Shown here: in pieces, positions 48,101 to 61,100 of the stretch
Layout: each line of letters starts with the position of its first letter
Position numbering within the stretch: position 1 is the stretch's first letter
DNA from: Lucifuga dentata
Lineage: Eukaryota > Chordata > Actinopteri > Ophidiiformes > Bythitidae
Assembly (NCBI GenBank): GCA_014773175.1
Contig: VXCM01003124.1
Location: forward strand, 38,913-102,912
Length of the DNA stretch: 64,000 bases
Direction of reading: 5' to 3'
Notes under the pieces: model-generated
Seen by the model: the letters and a program-made list of their open reading frames with translations, nothing else
Database searches by the model: none
What the model was told of the DNA's origin: nothing
Program-made: the position numbers and the translations under genes

Positions 48101-51100
48101 ATGTGAACTCAAGGGTAACGGTGATGAAGAACAATTGTCTAGAAGACGTATTGTGGATAGTACTGAAAATCCTCACTGTGCACGATTCAAAGTGCATAAA
48201 AACTGTTTGTCAAACCCAAACCACTACATATTTAACACTGGGAATTCAATTAGTGAAAGTGCTTTTCGGTGCAGCCTTACCCAGAACAGATTCATAATTA
48301 TGTAAATGCATTGTATTTACAGGGCACAAGCAGCGCTATATTTAGCATCTCTGCTCTGACCTTATCACCCTCCTCAGCATACACATTTTATCACCTCTCA
48401 AAACCATGTAAGCAGAACATGGCTGCAAACCAGTTATTATGTGAAATCTACTCTTTGTGGCCATTTCTCTGCTAGGCACCAAAGACCACAAGGGGAATAC
48501 ACTTACGAAAGGGTGAGTGCAAAACTAGCTACTGTGTGGCCCCTGAAAGGAATAAACTAGTTCGAGTCTGACTGGGGACCAGCTGCTGTGTGACAAATCC
48601 TTAAAGACCATGAAGAGGAACAAAATATCCAAGTAGCCAAGCCAAGATAGCCAAGATGAGTCATCAAACCTAGAAGTCCACCTGACATGCTACAGCAGGC
48701 CAGGTTGAGACAGCCATGCAGCAGCTGCTATTAAATTATGCATATTAAAAGCACATGAACCATAGCTTGGGGCATTCAAATCTCCACATGAAATGTGCTG
48801 ATGATAAACAGCAGATGATCAAATGAATAACCCCAGAATGTAACATGAACTGTTTAGACCATAGCTGATATGAAGAATAGTAAAACAAGCTCTCACCTAA
48901 ACCCTGTGAGTTACCAGATTCTCTAAACATTATTGATTTGTGTAAATTGATTACACTTGATTACTCAGGCATTAAATTTGGTATAAAGTACAAAATAACT
49001 TGTTTAGGATTTGAAAATCAAAGTTTTAGACGATATGACCCTTGGACTTGTCATTCTTGACTTGTGACTTGACCTGTGATTTTCCTGTCTTGATGTGGGA
49101 CTTGACATGGTCAAAACTTGAGAATTATGTGTAATTTGTAAAATAATGACTTGGTCTGACAAAAGCCATATGAGCTGCCTGGAAGACTATACACAAGGAA
49201 CAATTCTGTGAACTAGCTGTCAGCCCATCAGAAGAAATTACAAAATGAGAGCTCTTTCGTAATATATCATTCTTACTCTCTTTGCATGCAGGAAATTACA
49301 TGATGTAGGTTTTTCATATAAATTAAAGCAGATGCTACAGAAGCACAAACTCCATCACATGATGCAAAAGTCTGAAGTTAAATTGTGCATCAACAATAAG
49401 TCAAATTTACTTCGGTTTGTACTTTTTGTAATAATATTTTGGTGTCATTTTGCATGCAACATTCTGTACTTTAGAAATCAAGGCCATGCAAAATATGTCT
49501 ACAAAATATTTTTTAAAATTTGAACAATTGCATAAGTGGTCACAGTTGGGGGTTGCTAGATTGCAGGTAGTCTTTAATATTTTGGTTTAAGTTCTAAAAT
49601 GTTTCTATATCTTTGTTAACTACAGTGCCCTTGCAGTATGTGTGTGTGTCTGTGGTGTCATAAAGGAAGATGTGGGCAGGTCAGGTCGTGCAACAGTATA
49701 ATTGGACATGCACAAACTGTATATTCTCCCCTGCAGACAGCACTCCAGTCCTGCTGGGGAAATTAATATTTTAATCTCTCAACCAGATTCAAAGAACAGC
49801 CTCTGCTTGCTCAGCAAAACAGATAAATAAGTGATGAGCTGGAGGTTTGTGTGACAACAAGGCTGGGCACACAGTCACAACAACACATGCAGGTTTGGCA
49901 GGGAGTTTTATTTGGGATATGATGATGGCTGGTAAAGGGTTAGTTTAAATACCTATGAGTTGCAGATTTACATTTTGCACAATTTGCAGCCCTGTTAGAT
50001 GCCTTGTTAATGCAATGCAAACATTCTGCTCTGCTGACTTGGAATTTTAACTGTTCCTGGACACTTCCTGGTCTTTCACTCACTGATTGCAGAACAGCAA
50101 TGTGTGTGTTACTTCTATTCAAGATATATTAAAAAAAAAAAAAAAAAATNAAAAAAAAAAAAAAAAATTAGGTCACTCACACTACTCTCATGAGGACAAG
50201 TGCAGGCAGAGCTCCATGGATGGAATCAAGTGCCACCTTGTGGTCAGGTTGAACATTCGCCTCATGCGCCTACATATGCATTTCCCTTTATAGGATTACA
50301 TAATTGTAAATAAGATGTAAATGGAAAACCATTAGTAAAAGTGATATATTTGAGCACAAAAAAGTAATTTAATAGTGTATCCATTAACAATGGGGATAGA
50401 GACCCAATGCATACTTGTCTGGATAAATTAGACATTAAAATTGTTAAAAGCTAAGATAAAGAGCAGTTCTGTTTAGCCTCAGTACAAACAAATTCATAAT
50501 TAAAGATAAGATTCATCCAATGCCACTGGACAACACTGTTAAAAATGTGATTAATTCACGTTAAAACCCTTTTCAATTAGTTTGCCATTAACTACTGGTT
50601 TTCACATCCAGCTTCAAAGGTTTACCAAAACATACCACTGCATCATGGAAAAGCAGTGAAATGCAATAAAAATAAAAAAAACACTACTGGGCTAAAACTT
50701 AATGGCCTCTTCCGATGATGCTGTAACTCTGTTAAAATTAAACTTCCAGAACTTCACAATCCTAGATAAGAGGGGTGACTGAGAAAGGTGAATCAGGCCT
50801 CAAACCAATCAGAGGGCTTATTTGTGATGATATAGTAAATGGGCTTTAAGGCAGGAATACTAAGCAAAACAGTGTTAAAAAAAACTAAAAAAGCCCCAAC
50901 TGAAAGCTGTGGCAAGGAATGCAAAAACACAATTACACAGTTATCCTGTCATCAATCTAAAATATTCTCTATCAACATACTTTACATGAGGATTAAGTTT
51001 AAATTAGTTTTGTATAGCTAATTACAAGAAAGATTTTCATCCCCAATTCTGATGTAACAAATATTCTGTTCAGTAACTGCAAAATCTCCTATTTACAATT

Positions 51101-52021
51101 CAGTGTAAATTATCTTTTGGTACGCTGTACACTTGGCATTAACACGTATCTCAGCTGATGGGTTGTCTACATACAGCAAACCAAGAGGAACAAACTGTCC
51201 AAACATGAAAACCATTACTGAAGGTCACCACATGAACCAACTTGAAATGCAATGTGTCACCTGACAATGTAAAAAAACAACATACAAGCAGTTTGAAAAT
51301 CATCATACAGCTAAAATGGACTGTCAAATGGATTATTGCTAGATGTAAATGCTAGATGGAATGCTTGGTTAAAAAAAATATATAGACACAATCTCAGATA
51401 TGAGATTTATGTCAATGCCAGGTGTGAAATGATTGTTGCTATTGTTGTTATGAGTTTGCTATAGTATGCACCATGTTCCAATAAATTAGTAATTTTTTTA
51501 TGTCAAGTAGTTCTACAAAAGTGTCCCATTAGTACCTTTTGCAAAAACATGTTCCTTTACACATTCTGTTTTGTCTAGTATACATAAAAAAAAACTGACC
51601 GACTGACCCTTTTGAGTTTTCTCAAGTCAAAATAACTCATCATAGCATATGAAACTGACTAAAAAAAAAAAAGTCTGTAAACTGATACTGGGGTTGATGA
51701 TTCTCCTGCTTCCACACTGTCACAGCATTGTTTCATGTCCATGGTATGTTATGCTAAGATATTGCAGTCTGACTTGTTCTGTAGTGTGAGGAGGAAGAAG
51801 GGTGCGGAACTGGGGATCCAAAGTCTGTTGAAGATTTCACGAAGTCTGTGCTTGGACAAGGCCTCTGGCACTCCTATTCCCGAGCATATTCCTGAGTTAA
51901 ATCCGTGCATAGTGGTGGCGACAATGAGCGTGTCAGTAATCACAGAAACTGCTTCAGCTTACACCCACACGCCCCCTCCAGACAAAGAGTTAGTTCATTC
52001 TTCATTGTCCCGAACAGCTTG

Positions 52022-52104
52022 CTAGTAATTTAGGAGGCGTTCCCTTTCTGTGCCAACAAATCGCTTATTAGCGGCAGAGACCTTTGCTTTGTTCACTGAA
52101 GGAC
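52022..52104 (-). CDS. npc1: npc1 exon 25 (C-terminal tail and stop)
   Basis: 83 bp including the TAG stop, equal to human. Encodes [19 protein letters not shown] and ERERLLNY. The dileucine-type tail is the lysosomal targeting signal of the family; human ends LLNF. The 3' UTR continues leftwards. The nearest clear AATAAA I saw on this strand is at 49907-49912, which would make a 2.1-kb 3' UTR. Confidence 0.95.
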
Positions 52105-55100
52105 CTGCAAAAAGATGCATAACAGAGCATGCTACATATATGTGTATGGAGGGAGGCATCATAAGTAATGTAGATTTTCATATTAAAGCAAAAAGACTCT
52201 GTTTGCTCGTGTGTGTTATGTTTCTGACCTATATAGCTGAGCAAGACGGGGAGGAAGATGAGGCCGTGTGTGGCACCGAGCAGCACTATCGCCAGGTACA
52301 TCCGAAAGTAGAAGATCTGGAAGATCTGGGACTTGGAAAAGGCCAGGATCAGGATACCACCAAACTTAGTCAATGTGATCCCACTGAAAACCTGTGAAAA
52401 ACAAGCGGTGATATTTAACGTAAAGTGGAAAACAAAATAACGATTTTATTGAAAGTGTAAAAAGCAACTTGACTCGTTTCTTGCTTGCAAATGCATTTTT
52501 TTTTAAACCCAAGCTCTAAACTCATAACACCTAAGAAGCTGTCCCTTGTAGATTTGGTGAGACAATGTGAGACTTACGGAGCTCCCCATGTGAGCCAGGG
52601 CCTCCTCAGCCCGCTCCACTTTGCTGCTCCTGACGCTAATGGAAAACGCTCGCACAATATGACTGCAGAACTCCACCGAGATACCACAGCTCTGGAACAG
52701 AGGATAGGAAACAAGTCAGCACCAAAAACACCCAAATGCTGCACGGAAAGACAAGGAACTGAGGTTTGCATGTGCTGCCTCACGTTGAGTATTTCACAAA
52801 TCAGCAAAAGCACAATGAGTTATAGATAACAGACAAATTTATGTATGTATTCTGAAATTTTAAGGAAATGAACATCCTGCAGCTGTTGATTTTTGGTCAT
52901 CATTAATGTTGCTTTGAGATTTTACTCACTAACATAATTGCTGAGCTTTGGGGAAATGGAGATATTATAACGAAATCCATTAGGGCAAATAAAAGAGAAG
53001 TCAGACAATCAGATTTTAAGGGTTTAAGGGTCCAAACCATGATCCAAATGTAAACAAAAGGATCAGCTGATCACTAATATTCTGAGCAAAGAATCGGAAT
53101 CTCCTGCTATTCTATCACTCTATTGACTAGCCTGTTCCAATAATCACATGTTCTGATTTTAAGGGTCCAAATCATGATCCAAACTTAAAAGGAACAGCTG
53201 ATCACCAATATTTAGACCAAAGAACTGGAATCTGCTGACATTCTATCACTCTATTGATTGGTCTGTTCCAAGTATCACATTTTCTCAGTTATCTGGATAA
53301 CTTGGCTGAGAAAAAAAACCCTGAAATCTGAGACATAGGGTGATCTAAAAATACCTGTTAAGACATTAAAAATACTTATTTTTTCTTTTTTTTTGTTTAT
53401 ATCTTTTTTAAATTTCCATTTATAAGCATATTTATTAACATCTGTCATTAATGTGGTGAAAAATGCCGATTGGCTCTTTCCACAGTTATCTAAACCAAAT
53501 AACATGAAAATGAAGGTGAACACACATGAAATCTCAGTGGTATAATGTGTTGCATCACTTGTGCAACTTGCCCTTTTGGATCCTGTTCTGGCCAAGATGC
53601 CATTTTGCAACGACAAAAACAAAGCAATAAATAACCTAGCACTTCCCTAAAATGGTTTCTGAAATAAAATTTTATTGCAGCAACTCTATGTTGGTGTGTC
53701 ATTTAGTGCTTAAAATGTTGTCTCCTGCTGCTTCTCACCATGACCAGATTCACAAGCGATACAGCATTGAGGCTGATGTCCCACAGCCACATGATGCCAA
53801 ACATGTTGACCAGGATCATGCCGATGGTTATACTGACGAGCACGGCTGACCACAGCTCAAAGCCCAGCAGCACTGCCGTCACCACAAATATGGCTGCCAG
53901 AGATGCGCCCAAGTTCAGAGCTGTGTCGTATGCGATGGTCAGGTACTGCTCATAAAACACATAGAACACGCTGTAAAGAGGAAAACAAAAAATGTAAGCA
54001 CGCATAGAAGTTTCATGCACTTGTGAAAGTAGCTATTATGAGCACTTTGTCAAGTGCTCATAATAGCTGCTTTCACATTTGTTCAACCACTTTCCCTTCT
54101 GCTTAATTTCTTCTACTTCTGTATCTGAAGTTAAGTTCTATGTTTTGTCAATAAACAGGGCTGTACTGATGTGGCTTTTGTATTAACTATCTGAGGGAAA
54201 ACACTCATTAATAAAAAAAAAAAAAAATTGCAGTGTTACGTCAAAAAATAATAAAACATGACACCTGTTTAAAAAAATAACTAATAAAAAAAACATAAGC
54301 GTATAAAGCTGGAAGATCCAGCTCAAATAAAAACAGTGACACTGACTATCAATACAATCGGAAATCATTTTGGAATTGGCTCAGTATCGATGAGGTAAGC
54401 TCAAAAGTTTCTGCAGTGTATTCCAATAACAAGAAGCAGATCTTCCTAATTCAGGGAGGCCAGGTTGGTCTGTGACTGCAAGAGTTGCTATTCTTCCAAA
54501 TTATAGTTTAGATTGAGTAAATAAGGTAAAATCTCAGCCAAGTGCCATAATCATGTTTTTTTTTTTCTGTGTGTTTATCTATGATTGGCTCGCCCTCAAA
54601 CATCCTTGGACTTTGAGTTCAAAACAAGACTAACTTCACTTACAGGTATTTCACCATGAAAAACTCTTCAGTTATTTTTACAGTCACTCAAGAAAACACC
54701 TTTTCAATATCAGACAAGCTAACTATATAGCATAAAATAATAAAGGTAGAACTCTATTTATTGTAAAGGACCATACCACCATTTTGCATATTTGAACCTA
54801 ATACGTTTAATTTTCATACATGTAATGTTACTGACAAATCATTTCCCAAAGCAACTGGAACAGTGAGTTAAAAAATTTTTTCTACCTTCCAGACCTCCAC
54901 TGATTTCAGTTCATTCTGGTATGCTATTAAAATCAAGTTGATGATACTTGAAACATTCTTGGGATAGGTAATCCATCATCGTGAACACGACATGTATTCA
55001 GGTTTTTTCGAAGTTTTGTAATTTTAGCATTTAAGTGCAATAAAAAATGCGGAGTGAATGTATGTCTCCACCAGGGAATATAGTCCCAAAAGAAGACCTG

Positions 55101-58100
55101 CATTTATCGAAAAATTTTAATGACCATGACTTCATAATTTTGCGTAACTATTAGCAGGCGAAACATCGATTTTTAAGGTGGGTGTTTTGCTTGAATATTT
55201 GATTTTGAAAGATTAAGAGATTTTGCAAAATGTCAGGAATGCTGAAATACGGTTTTATCCTTTGGGAAATGATTGTCAGTTACCTTACGTGTATGAAAAT
55301 TGAATATATATTAGGCTCAAACATGCAAAATGGGTGGTATGGTCTTTTAAGCAAAGGCAGTGAGCCCCACATGCAGTAAAGGAGGATTTACCTGTATGCA
55401 AAAACTTTGTGGTCCATTGATCGAGTGATATTGTCAGCTAGAATTCGCGCCATTTTCATGGCAACTATGAAGTCTGCGGAGTCCTTCAGGATGGTGTGGT
55501 ATGTCATGAAGTAAGTGGCTCCGACCCATGAGTCATTGGGGTAGAGGTCAACTGCTGTGCTGTAGGCTGCATGACCACTGGAGGCATACAAGAATGTCGT
55601 GAAAAAAATGAATAAATAAATAAAAGAAGGAGGAATGTTTGTGTAACCATGAAGAAACTAGCACAGTTTGATGTAATACTTTCAAAACACTCAAACAGAA
55701 ATAATAATAATAATAATAATAATAATGAAAGTAAAGGCTGTCAAAAGGAAGTAAATAATGTCATGAGATTTAAATGAAAGTAAAAAGTAAAATTGTGACA
55801 GATCTAAAAATAAAAATTACCCTTTCCCACACTTCAAGTTAGGATTGTCTGAGAGGAACATGGGTAAAAAGTGCAAGAAGTCTTCTCCTTCAGGCCTCTG
55901 CTTCCCTCTGGCAGTCATGGGCCGACAGTGTACACAAGACGAATTCACCACTGCAAAACAATTTCAGGAATTTTTCCATTTATTTTACAGTAGGATTGGG
56001 GAAGACGACTTAAATCTGTTTTGCAGGACAAAACTGAGACTGAAGCATTTCTGTGATTTTCAACCAAAAGATGACTCAAGGACCACCATAAATCATTTGC
56101 AATACTTTCTAACTTCAATTCAGACAACTAACTGTTCTTAAATAATCTGCCTTAATTAAATATTATAAAGACCTGAAAATTTGACATTTTTTTATCAACA
56201 CTCCATTATAAGCAGCAATGAGCAATATTAATTTAATTTGGAATTATTTATATGATTGACTCATTTTGTTTTGCTTTACTTTTTGGAATATGCTGTGACC
56301 CCAAGAAATATATTTTCACTGCATTTTTCTTCATAATCAATGATGTTTTTTAAGAATAAGAATCAAGCCCCAAGTACTCAATGCATGTTGACATTAGATT
56401 AAAATTTTTACCGGAGGCATTGCAGAAAGCCCCAGTGGAGTTGTAGTATCGACAGCAGCTGGACTGAGGCTTCACCCAGTCAAAGTAGTCGTCCAGCCAG
56501 GAGGACGGCGTGAAGGCAATAGTTGTGCTGGCAGCAAAAAGGAAAGAGAAATTGAATTTACTTTGCTTGACTTTGATTAACTTTAACAGACTCTCTTTCA
56601 TAATCTTCAACTGATCTGAACTTTTCGAGTTGTGGTGTGTGTTTTATGTTTTACATACTGATCTTGTCTTGCGCAATTAAAACATGTGTGTTCTTAACTG
56701 ATTCAGACTTACTAGTTGCTGATGAGTGAGGCGTAGTAGACCTGCTGGACCAGGGAGTCGTTGTTGCAGCCCACCCCTCCACACACAGCATTTTGGCCCT
56801 CCGGGCTACTGTAGTTGAGACCATCCTCTACCACAAAGTACACAGGAGCTCCAGTGTGGAGATACTGGCTCAAGTTCTTGAAGTATTGCAACACGTATGA
56901 GTCCTAGGTAGAGAGACAGACCATCAAAGTAAAACTCCATAAGCATGGGAATGCAAGTGAAAAGTGTTATACATGAACACGTGATCGTGATGGACAGACT
57001 TACGTCAGGCATGGACAGTTTCTGGTCCAATCCAATCTCTACTTTATTCACCACAGCAATACTGAAGGAGAGTATTCCCACAAACACAGCCACCTAGCAA
57101 AGAGAGAAGAAAACATAAAAAAAAAAGGAAAACATCATCATCATATTCTACCCAATTAAATATGGATCTAACAAAGTCCGTCAGCATATTAGAATATCAA
57201 ATAAGAGGCAGATGAGCCTGACTGGCAAAGCATAATTGGGGCACGTACTACAATAGGTCGCATCCACTCTTTGAGGATGAAGGGGGCATATATCTTCTTG
57301 AAAAACCTGAAGAGGCAGCCATCTGTCTTTTCCTCCTGACCCTCCGGAAGTTTTACACAGCAAAATATGTCGAGACGATTCCTCTTTAAAAAAATAAATA
57401 AATAATGGACAACATGGACTTGTGTGATTAAGTACAAAGTTAAGTCATGTTGCAATCCATGTATTACCAAAGCCAAGAGCAAGTTTTCATTCCAACAATC
57501 ACTTCATTTATTTGTACAGGATTAAATGTGATCTGTTAAAACGGTGTAAGCCATCATTTTCAAGCAGCCATAAAGTCACAGTCCATCCCTAAGCCATCAG
57601 TATCATAAATGAGTCACTGCCTCCGCCCTCATTCTCACCTCCTGTCTTCTGGCATCCAGGCCCAGCAGGCTAACAAAGCAACTGATCTGCAACAGGAAAT
57701 CAATAAAGACAGCCAAGCCAGCAAACAATGAGAAAGTCCTCACTGCGGGCATGTTGGACAGGGCTCCTACAGAGGAACAAGTTGACATTATAATTAGACA
57801 TTATTAGTTGACATTATTATGAACATTTTTATTCTTTATCAATCATAGAATATCTAGTATAGATTCATAGATACTGTCTGTGTACATATGTGAGAATGCA
57901 TATAATAAATAAACCAGGTATACCCAAGAAAAAAGCCACCGTCTCAGAGAAGGAGGAGAGGAACATGCTGGGAGCTACATCTCCAAGGATACGACCAATC
58001 TGCTGGTGAAGCTCCTCCTGGGGCATCCGCTCATCCCTCTGTTCAGAAACCAAAAGATGTGAATGAGGATTATCACATTAACTTACACCCAAATCATTAG

Positions 58101-61100
58101 ATGACGATATACCAGCTGAAATGGACTGAGAGAAGAGACAGCACCTGGTACGTTTGTACTATAATAAAGATGTTGTCCACGCCAACAGCCAGCACCAGGA
58201 AGGGGATGACCTCAATCACAATGAGGGTGAGAGGGATGCCAGCATAACTGAAGATTCCGAGTGAGGAGGACACAGAGCTCAGCACAATCAGGATGCCCGC
58301 TATACCCAGAGAAATTTTAGAGTCCACCTGTATGGGCGAAAAGTGAGACGATCGCTTAGCTTTGCTGAATGTCTCTGGAGAATCTCAGCTCTTTTCATGT
58401 GACTCTAATGATTCTCATGTGACCCAAGGAGAGACCAAGGTGTGAACGACTCCTTTTTGATTTTTAGCTATGAATTGCATGATGGCAGCAAATGTAACAC
58501 TCAAGACCAAGACAGATTTCTCTCTTGGGACAATAAAGTTTACCTTGATCTTGACTCTCAGAGGATAAATGCTAGTTTACTGCCCAACATTGCATCAGAA
58601 ATGAAAAAGCTATTTGAAAAAGTGGTGAAACATCTTCATGACTAAACAGTGAGTTCAGGTGCCTTGAATTCCTACTTCTAGATCCTCACTGCATAAGGAA
58701 GCTGACATGAAGCATTAAATTTAGCCTACTTCAAATAAGCATTAAGGTAACAGACAATTAGAATGACCAAAAATGGACACCTTGTAAGAAAAAAAACAGA
58801 ACATGATTTAGAATGAAGTTAGCTTACCATGAGTCGCCTGAGGCTGTGAATGTGTCCCAGGGCCAAGGAGATGTAGATAAACATAATGATATAGCTGATT
58901 AGTATGGTTTTGATGTCACTGTTGCTCTCTCTGTCAATTTCATCCTCAACACTCCTCTCTGCATTGAAGGCTATGGTCAGGTTGGGGTTGTGGTAGCTCT
59001 TCATGAAGCTGATGAATCTGTAACACAAATATATGTCTCTTATGCTCTTCCTGGTATGGATACATTCATGTTAGAACAAACAACTTCAGATTGTTGTCTC
59101 ACTCTTTCTCCCAAGCCAGAGCTTTGCCCCGTCTGACCGTGTCGTTAAGGTAGTTGTTGACAGGAAACGTGATCACCAGAGCTGTGGCGTTGTTGTAGTT
59201 GGTACCTGCAGTGTGCAAACATGCATTAAATGAAGGATCGGGTGAGCTTTCTTATTCGTTTTATTTCTTACAGTATGAACATATAAACATTTTGAAGATA
59301 AAGCATCATGGTGAAAGAAAACATGTAACAGAAACTGCTGTGTAAAGGTTACGTATTTTCACTGTAGGACAATTTATTGCAATTATAAAGCTTAGGTATT
59401 GCAAAGGTTAATGGCTCCATCTCATTTCTATCTGCATCAGCACTGTGCTGTACCTATAACCACAATTATGAAAACTGTACAGAAGGTCAATAACCAAAAT
59501 AATGTAGCTTTTATTATTTTTTTTTTACAGCGGAATACAACAATCTGAAGACAGGTCGTAAACACATTATTTCACTGCTGAAGTGGAAAACTTACAGCTA
59601 TTTGGAGCTAATATATCTTCCTGTCTACAACGTTTAATCTAGCTCACCATCATAACCCCCGAGGGCCAGCCAAGGGAACACGGGGCCACCAAAGGTGCCT
59701 AAACAGGGGTCATGGAGGGGTNCCCCCGAGGGCCAGCCAAGGGAACACGGGGCCACCAAAGGTGCCTAAACAGGGGTCATGGAGGGGTGTAGTATCGTTG
59801 AGAGATGCTGGAGCGCTGTTGGAGAAGATAAGATCAATTTAAAAGTCTCAAAGTTCACAATATAGTTCACACTTCTGCTGCGATCAGAATCCTGTTGAAA
59901 GAACAGTTAAGTAGAACTGAAGAGGGTTCATGAGAAGTATGAGTGTGCCATTTTAAGAAGACACTTTCCAACCCACAGCATTATTTCAGGAAATCCAGAT
60001 CTTAACTCTGGAGAAAAAAAAAAACTTACGATTTTCATGAGCTTTAAATAAAAAATAAATAAATAAATAAAATAAGAAACTCACCTGACACAGTACAGAA
60101 AGTGGCTGTGAAAGTCAGCATAGACATAGAATTCGTCTCCTACGCTGTGATCCAGCACAGCGTGGCTATTCTGAAAATAGTTCAGGACGCTCAGAATGGT
60201 GCAGTTGTTATTGTACGGGGCCAGCGGAGCCAAGCAAATGTCCTTCAGGGTAACAGTCTCACCCTCGTATGTGGCTACAATGCCTTCAATGTCAAGCTGC
60301 AGGTCAAGCACCTGGATGGTCAAGGTAAAAAAGAAAATGAAAGGAGAAGAAAAAAGGAGAACCACTTAGTCACAGTTTCACATGAAACTTATTTATCTGC
60401 TCTGGTGATTTGTCTCCCTTGAACCATCATAACAGGAACAATGCATCTTCACAAAACCTTATAATTGTTAAAAAATAAAGGCGACTAAACTGTACTTTTC
60501 ATATTCCTTTTCTCTTCCCTCTAACCCACCTGGTGTAGGATGTTTTTGTCCAAGATGGCTCCAAACGGGACATTAGATCCTCCAAAGTAGGGGACGTAGA
60601 TGAAAGTGTTATTGAGAGGAGTGGTTATAATAAGCTGCTCATTTCTAAAGAAGGGTCCAAAGTGGCTGTCAAAGTAATTCTTCTCTTGGCGTGCCTGGCT
60701 GCTAGGAGATGACCACAGCTCAACAGGGTCCGTGGTGATGTGCATGTACACCAGGCCAGATGAGGAGGCAACAACCAAAATCAGGGTGCCAAATATGACC
60801 AGGAGGGGCCGCCGCACACAGAAGGAACCCCAGCAGCTAAAGAGAACCCGCAGTGAATTCTCAAAGCGTTCGCCCAGCGTTTCATAGCACAATGCATTTG
60901 CTAAGAAGAGAAAGAGGCTGGACATTAGTTTGGATCATTTAACAATGGTGGCACAATGTTATTACATCTGTAGCAGCTGGCGGCAACTATTGATTTGACA
61001 TAAAAAAAGTGAGTAAACAAGAAAAACAATCTGAAGTCATGCGTTACCTTGGTCAGGATTACCACCGTTGAAAGACAGTGGGTTATTACTGTCCAATATG

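Larger units (their letters stand above)
43513..52021. other. Convergent intergenic space with both 3' UTRs
   Basis: 8.5 kb between the cables1 stop and the npc1 stop. No exon is recognisable. It holds one full TTAA element (44523-45075), a short repeat fragment at about 45097-45180, and single-N joins in poly-A at 48056 and 50150. In mammals TMEM241, RIOK3 and RMC1 occupy the matching interval; no trace of their well-conserved exons is seen. Confidence 0.55.

Noticed and set aside
53652..53955. Plus-strand open frames opposite npc1 exon 22
   Set aside because: They are shadows of the conserved minus-strand exon.
58442..58645. A small plus-strand gene in npc1 intron 12
   Set aside because: The frame overlaps a retroelement-like tail and has no recognisable motif or splice partner.
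59648..59815. npc1 as a pseudogene because of the frameshift in exon 10
   Set aside because: All other exons are intact with good splice sites, and the insertion is an exact duplicate around an N, typical of a contig join.
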